NCBI GenBank assembly: GCA_002722105.1
Contig: PBKF01000021.1
Span: forward strand, 9,574 to 18,195
Direction of reading: 5' to 3'
Length of the DNA: 8,622 nucleotides
Source of the DNA: Fidelibacterota bacterium
GTDB lineage: Bacteria; Marinisomatota; Marinisomatia; Marinisomatales; UBA1611
The notes beneath the pieces are model-generated. The model was given only the letters and a program-made list of their open reading frames with translations. It made no database searches and was not told where the DNA came from. Below are positions 1-6,486 of this stretch, in pieces (position 1 is the stretch's first letter; the number at the start of each line of letters is the position of its first letter). The position numbers and the translations under genes are program-made.

Positions 1-2
1 TT

Positions 3-458
3 TATTACAAAGGTGCTCACATTCTTCACACACTTCGATATTTAATTGGTGATGAAATCTTGGAGCAAAGCTTGAAAGAGTTCATTCATATGCCAAAGGA
101 ATTACCACACAACCAGACATCAACTGAAGAATTTATTTCTTTAATGCTTGAAAATACGGGGCAAAATATTCGATGGTTTTTTGACCATTATCTGTATAAA
201 AGTGAACTGCCTACATTGATGGTAGAAGAAAAAATAATTAAGGAAAAAAAGTTTATTGACCTTTGGTGGAAAGATGATGGCTTTATCATGCCGGTTGAAA
301 TTTCGTTTAATTCTTATGATGGCAAGCGTGAGCGAAAAATGGAATTGACAAATTCACCAACTCGAATAGCAATTCCAAAAAAATCAGAATTAAAGATTGA
401 TCCTAATGACTGGCTATTGTATCGGTTGCAGGAAGAGAAGAAAGAAAATGAGAAATAA
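3..458 (+). CDS. M1-family metallopeptidase, C-terminal part (5' end outside window)
   Basis: The frame is open from the first bases of the window, so this is the last 151 residues of a longer protein; the in-frame TTG near position 60 is not a real start. The fragment opens with Tyr-Tyr-Lys-Gly-Ala followed by a Leu/Arg-rich helix and Ile-Gly-Asp. This matches the segment of M1 aminopeptidases that carries the catalytic tyrosine (the YxKG motif, as in leukotriene A4 hydrolase), downstream of the zinc site. The rest, with a Trp-Phe-Phe-Asp-His helix and a beta-rich tail, fits the end of the catalytic domain and a small beta domain. The zinc motif HExxH lies upstream, so catalytic competence cannot be judged. 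M1 enzymes remove N-terminal residues from peptides. The stop overlaps the next gene by 11 bases, implying one transcript and coupled translation. Confidence 0.8.
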   Translation, partial: YYKGAHILHTLRYLIGDEILEQSLKEFIHMPKELPHNQTSTEEFISLMLENTGQNIRWFFDHYLYKSELPTLMVEEKIIKEKKFIDLWWKDDGFIMPVEISFNSYDGKRERKMELTNSPTRIAIPKKSELKIDPNDWLLYRLQEEKKENEK

Positions 459-2844
459 TCTAATTATTATAGGAATTGGTTTTGCTGTTCTATTCTCTTT
501 AAAAAAATGGCTGGATCATCCATTGCCTCAATATGAAGGAGAAAAAAGATTACCGAGTCTGAAAGAAAGAGTAGATGTTTATACAGATCAATACGGCGTA
601 CCCCACGTATTTGCGGATAATGAAGATGATTTATTTTTTGTTGCGGGCTATATTGCCGCCAGTGAAAGACTTTTTCAACTTTCTACTGTAGCTCTTGCTG
701 TCCGTGGGGAACTAGCATCAGTTTTCGGGTCTGATTTGGTTTCGTCTGATATATATTTACGCACATGGCGGATTCATGACACGGCAAAGAAAATGGTGGC
801 TGCAATGAAGCCTGATAACAGAAGGATATTTGACATATTTTGTAATGGGATCAACACCCACATTGAGGAAATTAAAAAAGATCCGCCGATCGAATTTAAG
901 ATTTTAGGTTTTGACCCACCCCTTTGGGATCCAGCGGTTGTAGCAGGGTATGCTAGAATGATGGCCCATGAAATGCAAGGTTCATGGAAGCCTGAAATTG
1001 TATATGGGGCAGTTGCATCCTACTTTGGTGAGGAAAAATTAAAAGAACTGATTCCTGGTTATGATAGTACGATGCAAACAATTGCTAATGAAAGTTTTGA
1101 ATATTTAAAACCTGCCTTTGATGAAATATTAGCTAATGAATTTCAGATTAGGGATCTTTTTGGTGAGCGGAATGCAGATATTGGTTCAAATAATTGGGTA
1201 GTATCAGGTGAGTTAACAGCTTCAGGTAAACCTCTGTTAGCCAATGACCCTCATTTAGCATATACCCAACCGCCGCGATGGTTTGAAATTCATTTAAAAG
1301 GAGGCAGGTTCAATACATCCGGGGTGTGTATCGCAGGCATTCCGATTCCTGTAATCGGACAAAATCAACATGTTGCTTGGGGGTTCACAAATAGCATGGT
1401 GGATGATGTAGATTTTTTCATTGAAAAAACTCACCCCGATGACTCAACGAAATATTTATGGGGTGATCAATGGCGCCAAATAGAATTTCAAAAAGAAATA
1501 ATCAAAATTAAAGACAGCAAAGATACAACAATTACTGTTCGAATAACTCATCATGGCCCGATTATAAGTGATGTTCATGGTTTATTAAAAAATAAAAACA
1601 TAGCTATGTCTATAGCTTGGACAGGTCATTGGATTACAACTGAAATGGACGCATGGGTAAAATTAAATACAATGAAAAACTGGGATGATTTTACACGTGG
1701 GGTAGAATTATTTGGTGTGCCCGGTCAAAATATTGTTTATGCGGATGATCAAGGGAATATAGGTTGGCGGCCTGCTGTTTATGTCCCAATTCGGAAAGAA
1801 GGTTCTAGTTTAATTCCACGGCCGGGTGATAATCCAGATTATGATTGGCAGGGTAAAGTCCCTTATGAAGAAATGCCTTATTTATACAATCCAACAAAAG
1901 GATATATCTCTACAGCAAACAACAAAACCATAACTGATGACTTCCCTTACTATATCAGTGGCCTTTGGGCAGACCCGAGCCGCGCTGAACAACTAGTGCG
2001 CAGATTAGATAGTTTGGAAAAAATGACAGTTGATGATATGAAGTCTATTCAGTTAGATCAGACATCCCCTTTTGCTGAAGAATTTGTTCCATATTTATTA
2101 GCTGTAGAAACTGGAGATGAAACTGGAAATATTGCAATTGCATTTGATTTTTTGAAAGAGTGGGACTTTGTTGAAGATGTGGATTCTGAAGCAACCTTGC
2201 TTTTTCATGCAGTACTCAGAAACCTGACACTCAACTTGTACGGCGATGAACTATCTCTTCTTGGAGATAATTATCTAGAAGCATATACAGGTTTAAAATA
2301 TTTAGTTCATCGAAAACTACGTGAAGTATTGGCAACTGGGGAATCATCCTGGATTGATGATATACGTACACAAGATCATCAAGAAACATTACGAGAAATC
2401 ATCATAAGATCCATCACAGATGCTGTAGCTGAAATAGAAAATAAATTTGGTGTGAATGTATCTAATTGGAAATGGGGGGATGCCCACGCATTAACTCATA
2501 AACACATGTTATCAGATGTTAAATTTCTCAATTGGTTTTTTGATCTGGAAGTTGGTCCATATCGTTCAGGAGGTTCTGATAAAACTCCGAATGCCGGTGG
2601 TTATTCATTTAATAAACCCTATAAGCAAACCGCTGGTGCTTCAATGCGGCGCATAGTTGATTTCAGCAATATGAATGAAACACAATTCATTATTCCGACT
2701 GGACAATCTGGTATTTCATCAAGCCCCCATTATAGTGATCAGGCAGAGATGTATCATAAAGGTCAATACAGAACAACCTATTTTGATGAATCATTTATTC
2801 GCAAAGCCGATGAATTCCGACACCTTATATTATTGCCAGATTAA
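448..2844 (+). CDS. Penicillin acylase family Ntn hydrolase, exported or membrane-anchored
   Basis: The 798-residue product is a full-length penicillin/AHL-acylase-type N-terminal nucleophile hydrolase, which cleaves amide bonds of N-acyl compounds after self-processing into alpha and beta chains. Residues 4-18 are strongly hydrophobic behind two basic/polar residues, giving a signal peptide or anchor. The conserved alpha-chain Tyr-Gly-Val-Pro-His is at 49-53. Gly-Ser-Asn-Asn-Trp at 246-250 makes Ser247 the predicted nucleophile and first residue of the beta chain. Asn-Asp-Pro-His-Leu is at 266-270, an Asp/Phe-rich DDVDFFIE block at 319-326, and Pro-Gly-Gln-Asn at 425-428, where Asn428 is the likely oxyanion residue. 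A typical GQSG...SPHYSDQ tail follows. An upstream in-frame ATG at 397 would put the basic end of the previous gene before the hydrophobic segment, so the ATG at 448, seven bases after a GAGAAG purine run, is preferred. The substrate is unknown; penicillin, acyl-homoserine lactones or other acyl amides are all possible. Confidence 0.9.
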   Translation: MRNNLIIIGIGFAVLFSLKKWLDHPLPQYEGEKRLPSLKERVDVYTDQYGVPHVFADNEDDLFFVAGYIAASERLFQLSTVALAVRGELASVFGSDLVSSDIYLRTWRIHDTAKKMVAAMKPDNRRIFDIFCNGINTHIEEIKKDPPIEFKILGFDPPLWDPAVVAGYARMMAHEMQGSWKPEIVYGAVASYFGEEKLKELIPGYDSTMQTIANESFEYLKPAFDEILANEFQIRDLFGERNADIGSNNWVVSGELTASGKPLLANDPHLAYTQPPRWFEIHLKGGRFNTSGVCIAGIPIPVIGQNQHVAWGFTNSMVDDVDFFIEKTHPDDSTKYLWGDQWRQIEFQKEIIKIKDSKDTTITVRITHHGPIISDVHGLLKNKNIAMSIAWTGHWITTEMDAWVKLNTMKNWDDFTRGVELFGVPGQNIVYADDQGNIGWRPAVYVPIRKEGSSLIPRPGDNPDYDWQGKVPYEEMPYLYNPTKGYISTANNKTITDDFPYYISGLWADPSRAEQLVRRLDSLEKMTVDDMKSIQLDQTSPFAEEFVPYLLAVETGDETGNIAIAFDFLKEWDFVEDVDSEATLLFHAVLRNLTLNLYGDELSLLGDNYLEAYTGLKYLVHRKLREVLATGESSWIDDIRTQDHQETLREIIIRSITDAVAEIENKFGVNVSNWKWGDAHALTHKHMLSDVKFLNWFFDLEVGPYRSGGSDKTPNAGGYSFNKPYKQTAGASMRRIVDFSNMNETQFIIPTGQSGISSSPHYSDQAEMYHKGQYRTTYFDESFIRKADEFRHLILLPD

Positions 2845-3635
2845 TGCCTGAAGTTTTGATATTCAGCTCAATTGTGATTTTAATGTTTCAACACAGATTT
2901 TATTGGTGTGCCAGAAAACAAAATAAATTGCCTCGGTTTATGGCACACAGAGGTATAAAAATCAAGTCTCCGGAAAACTCTTTGGCAGCTTACCAAGAAG
3001 CTGTTGATAGTGGATTTCAAGCCATTGAGATGGATATTGTTTCGACTCATGATGGGCAGCTTATCTGTTCACACAATTTTGACCTTGAGCGTGAAACCAC
3101 TGGTTCTGGCTGGATCCACAAAATAAATAAAAAACAATTAGAACCAATTAAAACAGGGATTTATTCTCATCCTAATAACAGTCAATCTATGCCTACATTT
3201 TTAGATGCAGTAAACCAAATTCCACCTCATATCTTTTTAAATATTGAAATTAAAACACACCGGATATTTGATTTATCTACAGCAAAGGCTTTTATTCGTT
3301 TTGTTAAATTTGATCAAATTAAACAAAAATTTATTATTTCCTGTTTTAATCCATTTGTTGTGGCTTACTTTAGGTTGTTCCATCCAAAAATTCCTATAGG
3401 ATTTTTAATTCAAGATAAACAATTACTATGGTTAATACATTGGATTCATCCGGATTTTTTGCATCCAAGAGCTGATATGGTTGATGATAAAATTATGGGT
3501 CTAAGCAGGGAACATAAATTGCCTTTGAATATTTGGACTGTAAATAACCTTGCTGCCATAGACTGGTGCTGTCAAAATAAAATTGCAGGTGTCATAACCG
3601 ATAATCCAAATGCACTTCACCGTAACCACAACTAG
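2844..3635 (+). CDS. Glycerophosphodiester phosphodiesterase (GDPD family), membrane-anchored
   Basis: The 263-residue protein belongs to the GDPD family, which hydrolyses glycerophosphodiesters (deacylated phospholipids) to glycerol 3-phosphate and an alcohol. Catalytic and metal-binding motifs are complete: His35-Arg36-Gly, Glu44-Asn45, Glu62-x-Asp64, His77, and Glu135-x-Lys137. The late Trp-Thr-Val-Asn-Asn and Thr-Asp-Asn-Pro motifs that close the TIM barrel are also present. Residues 3-15 are hydrophobic and precede the barrel, so the enzyme is probably tethered to the membrane by an N-terminal helix; the side it faces cannot be told. The ATG shares its A with the stop of the upstream gene (TAATG), and no separate ribosome site is evident, so translation is probably coupled. 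Along with the PhoX and PhoB/PhoR genes downstream, it would supply phosphate from organic diesters. The length is normal for the single-domain family. Confidence 0.9.
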   Translation: MPEVLIFSSIVILMFQHRFYWCARKQNKLPRFMAHRGIKIKSPENSLAAYQEAVDSGFQAIEMDIVSTHDGQLICSHNFDLERETTGSGWIHKINKKQLEPIKTGIYSHPNNSQSMPTFLDAVNQIPPHIFLNIEIKTHRIFDLSTAKAFIRFVKFDQIKQKFIISCFNPFVVAYFRLFHPKIPIGFLIQDKQLLWLIHWIHPDFLHPRADMVDDKIMGLSREHKLPLNIWTVNNLAAIDWCCQNKIAGVITDNPNALHRNHN

Positions 3636-3664
3636 AGTATCGCTTCAAACTTGTACCATATAAA

Positions 3665-3670
3665 AAAGGA
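3665..3670 (+). promoter_or_regulatory. Ribosome binding site of the rhodanese gene
   Basis: AAAGGA lies 11 bases before the ATG at 3682 in the 46-base gap after the GDPD gene. It is one of the few recognisable Shine-Dalgarno-like sequences in the window and supports initiation independent of the upstream operon. Confidence 0.5.
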
Positions 3671-3681
3671 TATCTTTCATT

Positions 3682-3996
3682 ATGAAACAATTAACAGTAA
3701 AGGAATTAAAAACTAAATTAGATGCCAAAGAAGATTTTATGCTACTGGATGTGAGGGAAGCCCATGAATTAGCTATCGCTAAATTGGAAGATGCACTACA
3801 TATTCCTATGATGCAAATTCCAATAAAATATCTAGAGTTTAATAAAGAAAATCCCATTGCAGTAATGTGTCATACTGGTGGTCGTTCTGCACAAGTTTGC
3901 ATGTTTTTAGATCAATATGGGTTTGATACATATAATATTCAAGGTGGAATTCATGCGTGGGCATTGGAAATTGATCCTAATGTTAAAACATATTAG
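3682..3996 (+). CDS. Single-domain rhodanese-like sulfurtransferase
   Basis: This 104-residue protein is one rhodanese domain with no signal peptide, so it is cytoplasmic. Leu-Leu-Asp-Val-Arg-Glu at 21-26 is the usual first conserved strand. The active-site loop Cys63-His-Thr-Gly-Gly-Arg68-Ser supplies the persulfide-forming cysteine and the arginine of the six-residue loop typical of sulfurtransferases. Gly-Gly-Ile-His-Ala-Trp near the end is the conserved C-terminal motif. Such proteins carry sulfane sulfur between donors and acceptors; the partner here is unknown. An AAAGGA precedes the start. The stop codon TAG is embedded in a 14-base palindrome and followed by a perfect stem-loop, so the transcript may end or be processed here. 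No obvious link to the phosphate genes around it. Confidence 0.9.
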   Translation: MKQLTVKELKTKLDAKEDFMLLDVREAHELAIAKLEDALHIPMMQIPIKYLEFNKENPIAVMCHTGGRSAQVCMFLDQYGFDTYNIQGGIHAWALEIDPNVKTY

Positions 3997-4004
3997 ATCT
4001 AATA
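3991..4004. repeat. 14-base perfect palindrome over the rhodanese stop codon
   Basis: TATTAGATCTAATA reads the same on both strands and contains the TAG stop of the rhodanese gene. It could be a protein-binding site or part of a 3'-end structure with the stem-loop starting three bases later. It is too AT-rich to be strong evidence alone. Confidence 0.45.
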
Positions 4005-4006
4005 CA

Positions 4007-4030
4007 ATGCTAATAACTCGTTATTAGCAT
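4007..4030. terminator. Perfect 10-bp stem-loop after the rhodanese gene (possible terminator)
   Basis: ATGCTAATAA and TTATTAGCAT form a perfect 10-base-pair stem around the tetraloop CTCG, eleven bases after the rhodanese stop. No run of T follows on either strand, so it is not a textbook intrinsic terminator. Transcript 3'-end protection, a factor-assisted end or an operator for the next unit are alternatives. The receiver remnant begins ten bases downstream. Confidence 0.4.
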
Positions 4031-4039
4031 CACATCAAC

Positions 4040-4301
4040 ATGAATATCAAAAAGACACATATTTTAGTAGTTGAAAAAGAATCTGACATAACAGATCTTG
4101 GAGAATACACTCTTGAGACTAATGCATATAAAGTAACTAAATCCAACAGTGGTGTATCTTGGGAAAAAAGCTCGAGAATTAAAACTGAATCTTATTTTAT
4201 TAGAGCTGATGTTTCTTAGGATTCATGGTTTGGGCGTTTGTAGAATTCTGAAGGCAGATGCTGGCACAAATACAATATTTGCCATTATTCTTCCTTTGTA
4301 A
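4040..4301 (+). pseudogene. Decayed PhoB-like response regulator receiver, frameshifted and truncated
   Basis: The ATG opens a 59-codon frame (to the TAG at 4217-4219) whose start, Lys-Lys-Thr-His-Ile-Leu-Val-Val-Glu, parallels the start of the intact PhoB-like protein encoded at 7248. Homology then jumps frame at the six-A run at 4164-4169. From 4170 the other frame reads Ala-Arg-Glu-Leu...Leu-Ile-Leu-Leu-Glu-Leu-Met and later Gly-Val-Cys-Arg-Ile-Leu-Lys, matching the receiver core of the intact gene until a TAA at 4299-4301. My hand alignment gives about 35 identities over roughly 80 positions, best explained by a two-base loss at the A run. The phosphoacceptor aspartate is replaced by glutamate, one of the two acidic-pocket residues is lysine, and the switch Thr and conserved Lys regions and the whole DNA-binding domain are missing. 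It cannot make a working regulator as it stands. It is probably the relic of a second phoB-type gene next to the phosphatase gene. Confidence 0.8.
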
Positions 4302-4330
4302 TATCCAGCATTAATTTTAAGGCTGAATAA

Positions 4331-5614
4331 ATGAAAATGAATCGTAGGACTTTTTTATCCACTATAGGGCTTTTTCCCTTTTTGAGCTTTGAAAGGGCCC
4401 TAGGCCACAAAATCAAAAAAGATTCAAATAAGATTGTGGATTTAAATCCGCATTTATCATATAACATATTATCCAGAAAGGGTAATAAAATGTCTGATGG
4501 ATACCTTGTCCCAGGTTTACCAGATGGTATGGGCGCATTTGCAGTCAAAAATAAAACAGTTATCATAAGAAATCACGAATTGACTAAGTGGACCCATTCG
4601 AGAGAAAGTGCTTTTTCTAATCCAAAAAAAGAAATTCAAGCTCTAGATAATAAACATTACGATGTAAAATCATTTGGTGGAACGACTACCATGGTGTATG
4701 ATAATGCATCCAATAAGGTTGTTAATGAATACTTGAGTCTTAGTGGCACTATAGCTAATTGCGGAGGAGGAATTACACCATGGGGAACTTGGCTTTCTTG
4801 TGAAGAGCATATTGAAAAAAAACAGAATAACCAAACACCTCACGGATATGTTTTTGAGGTCTCCCCTCTTGGCGATTCTCTTGAAATACCTCGTCCGCTT
4901 AAAAAGATGGGGCGATTTAATCATGAAGCAGTTGCGTTTGATAAGTTTAATCAGGCTTATTTAACAGAAGATAGAAATGATGGCTTGATTTATAAATTCA
5001 TTCCAGAAAGAATTAATTCTCTAAAAAAAGGTGAGTTATTTGCCTTAAGAATCGATGATAATACATTCACTGATTTTAGAAATTGGTCAAAATCACTTGT
5101 AACAAAAAATAAACGTTTTAATATTGAATGGATCAAAATTGAAGAACATGACCCTATCGAGGATTCTGTGCGATTCGAAGGGCACTATAAGGGCGCAACA
5201 AAATTTGCACGAGGGGAAGGAATTACTTCAGATGGGGTTTCAATCTATATTGCCTGTACAAATGGTGGGCCAGTCAAAAAAGGGCAAATTTGGAAAATCA
5301 CTCCAACCTCAAAAAATGAATCCACCATAGAATTATGGTATGAAGTAGATATAGAAAATAATATTAATATGCCAGATAATATCATGATTGCACCATGGGG
5401 TGATTTGATTGTCTGTGAAGACAATTCAGATATAAATAGACTTTGGGGAATAAATCCAAATGGCCAATCATATCTTATTGCTGAGAATAATTATAACGGT
5501 GCTGAGTTTGCCGGTGTTTGTTTTTCACCCATTGATGGTAGTATGTTTGTCAATCTCCAACAAAATGGCTTAACAATATCAGTGACTGGGAATTGGAAAG
5601 AAGTTTTAATCTAG
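4331..5614 (+). CDS. PhoX-like (DUF839) alkaline phosphatase, Tat-exported
   Basis: The 427-residue protein belongs to the PhoX/DUF839 beta-propeller family, metal-dependent (calcium and iron in characterised members) phosphatases that release phosphate from organic monoesters outside the cytoplasm. The N-terminus has a twin-arginine motif (Asn-Arg5-Arg6-Thr-Phe-Leu-Ser), a hydrophobic stretch to about residue 19 and a plausible cleavage after Ala-Leu-Gly at 23-25, so export is folded, by Tat. Family blocks seen: Ile-Arg-Asn-His-Glu-Leu (79-84), Asn-Cys-Gly-Gly-Gly (143-147), Trp-Gly-Thr-Trp-Leu-Ser-Cys157-Glu-Glu, Asn-His-Glu-Ala (197-200), Thr-Glu-Asp-Arg-Asn-Asp-Gly (212-218), Phe-Ala-Arg-Gly-Glu-Gly (292-297), Cys-Glu-Asp-Asn (362-365), and a final Phe-Val-Asn-Leu-Gln. 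It is shorter than Pseudomonas-type PhoX (around 600 residues or more). AAGG at 4319-4322, eight bases before the first ATG, favours that start over the ATG at 4337. Phosphatase activity is inferred from family and neighbours. Confidence 0.85.
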   Translation: MKMNRRTFLSTIGLFPFLSFERALGHKIKKDSNKIVDLNPHLSYNILSRKGNKMSDGYLVPGLPDGMGAFAVKNKTVIIRNHELTKWTHSRESAFSNPKKEIQALDNKHYDVKSFGGTTTMVYDNASNKVVNEYLSLSGTIANCGGGITPWGTWLSCEEHIEKKQNNQTPHGYVFEVSPLGDSLEIPRPLKKMGRFNHEAVAFDKFNQAYLTEDRNDGLIYKFIPERINSLKKGELFALRIDDNTFTDFRNWSKSLVTKNKRFNIEWIKIEEHDPIEDSVRFEGHYKGATKFARGEGITSDGVSIYIACTNGGPVKKGQIWKITPTSKNESTIELWYEVDIENNINMPDNIMIAPWGDLIVCEDNSDINRLWGINPNGQSYLIAENNYNGAEFAGVCFSPIDGSMFVNLQQNGLTISVTGNWKEVLI

Positions 5615-5617
5615 GTA

Positions 5618-5629
5618 TAAGTATACTTA
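5618..5629. repeat. 12-base palindrome between the phosphatase and PPK2 genes
   Basis: TAAGTATACTTA is a perfect palindrome in the 35-base gap, about 20 bases before the PPK2 start. It could be an operator or simply AT-rich chance. No T run follows, so it is not a terminator. Confidence 0.25.
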
Positions 5630-5649
5630 AATAATATATAGCAATAATT

Positions 5650-6486
5650 ATGATAATATATAATAGAACAGAATATAAAACTCTTTCACCAAAGCAATAT
5701 AAAAAAGAGAAAAAAAGACTACAGGTAGAATTATTAAAACTTCAAGAATGGGTAATAAAGAACAATAAAAGAATTGGTATTGTTTTTGAGGGTAGAGACG
5801 CTGCTGGTAAGGGGTCCACTATAAAACGCTTTATAGAAAACATGATGCCCAAGACTGTCAGCGTTATAGAATTAGGAGTTCCAAATAAAAAACAAAGAAA
5901 GCGATGGTTTGACACCTGGAATAAAATGATGCCCCCCCCAGGAAATATATATTTTTTTGACAGAAGCTGGTATTCAAGAGCCATTATACAGCCTGTCATG
6001 GGGTATTGCAACGAGACGCAATATAAATACTTTATGAAAAATGTAAATAAATGGGAGAATCATCTAATAAATAATGGGATAATACTGATCAAATTCTACT
6101 TATCTATATCAAAAGAGAACCAACAACTAAGGTTTCATTTAAGAGAAATTAACCCGTTAAAATATTGGAAACTTTCACCAAACGATTGGAAATCACATAA
6201 AAACTGGCAAGTTCTTACAAAGTTCAAAGAGTATATGTTTAAACACACATCAACAGAAATATCTCCATGGGTTATAATAAACTCAGATAATAAAATGATT
6301 GCACGCTTGAATGCAATGAGATATGTCCTTGCACAAATAGAATATGAAGGAAAAGAAAGGATAAAAATTAAAAAATGGAACAGAGAAGACCCGAGTTATC
6401 AGATGACAGTTAACAATGTTCTATTTGAAGATCTCAATAAAGAACAATATGAGTTTTTATATCAAATAAAAGCAAATGAACAATAA
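5650..6486 (+). CDS. ppk2: Polyphosphate kinase 2 (PPK2) family
   Basis: The 278-residue protein is a single-domain PPK2, a P-loop enzyme that transfers phosphate between polyphosphate and nucleotides, usually in the direction polyphosphate + NDP (or NMP) to NTP (or NDP). The Walker A motif Gly48-Arg-Asp-Ala-Ala-Gly-Lys54-Gly-Ser56 and the Walker B region Phe-Phe-Asp104-Arg-Ser-Trp-Tyr-Ser-Arg-Ala are intact. So are the family blocks Val-Met-Gly-Tyr-Cys (116-120), Asn-Pro-Leu-Lys-Tyr-Trp-Lys-Leu-Ser (168-176), Ser-Pro-Trp (205-207) and Ala-Arg-Leu-Asn (218-221). Ser109 replaces the Asn common in the WYNRA motif. Whether it prefers ADP, GDP or AMP cannot be read reliably. The protein is cytoplasmic. 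Codons 95-97 (Pro-Pro-Pro) contain an unbroken run of eight C. No clear ribosome site precedes the ATG. The gene overlaps the Nudix gene by 11 bases and is visibly more AT-rich than the upstream genes. Confidence 0.92.
   Translation: MIIYNRTEYKTLSPKQYKKEKKRLQVELLKLQEWVIKNNKRIGIVFEGRDAAGKGSTIKRFIENMMPKTVSVIELGVPNKKQRKRWFDTWNKMMPPPGNIYFFDRSWYSRAIIQPVMGYCNETQYKYFMKNVNKWENHLINNGIILIKFYLSISKENQQLRFHLREINPLKYWKLSPNDWKSHKNWQVLTKFKEYMFKHTSTEISPWVIINSDNKMIARLNAMRYVLAQIEYEGKERIKIKKWNREDPSYQMTVNNVLFEDLNKEQYEFLYQIKANEQ

Noticed and set aside
60..62. TTG as the start of the first gene
   Set aside because: The frame is open to the window edge, and the residues before it carry the conserved M1 tyrosine motif.
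397..447. Earlier in-frame ATG for the acylase gene
   Set aside because: It would add 17 residues, including two Cys and a Lys/Arg run, before a normal signal/anchor segment, and lies deep inside the peptidase gene. The ATG at 448 has better context.
3645..3857. Minus-strand open frame over the rhodanese gene
   Set aside because: It mirrors the clear rhodanese coding sequence and shows no recognisable motif.
4267..4281. Short inverted repeat CAAATA-CAA-TATTTG before phoX
   Set aside because: It lies within the former coding frame of the receiver relic and is only six pairs of mostly A/T, so it is likely chance.
4285..4924. Two minus-strand open frames over the phosphatase gene
   Set aside because: They lie opposite a strongly conserved PhoX-like coding sequence and have no domain-like content.
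5124..5330. Plus-strand open frame inside the phosphatase gene
   Set aside because: It is an alternative reading of conserved DUF839 blocks.
5742..6011. Minus-strand open frame over ppk2
   Set aside because: It is opposite the Walker A and B region of PPK2; the apparent hydrophobicity comes from the complementary AT-rich codons.
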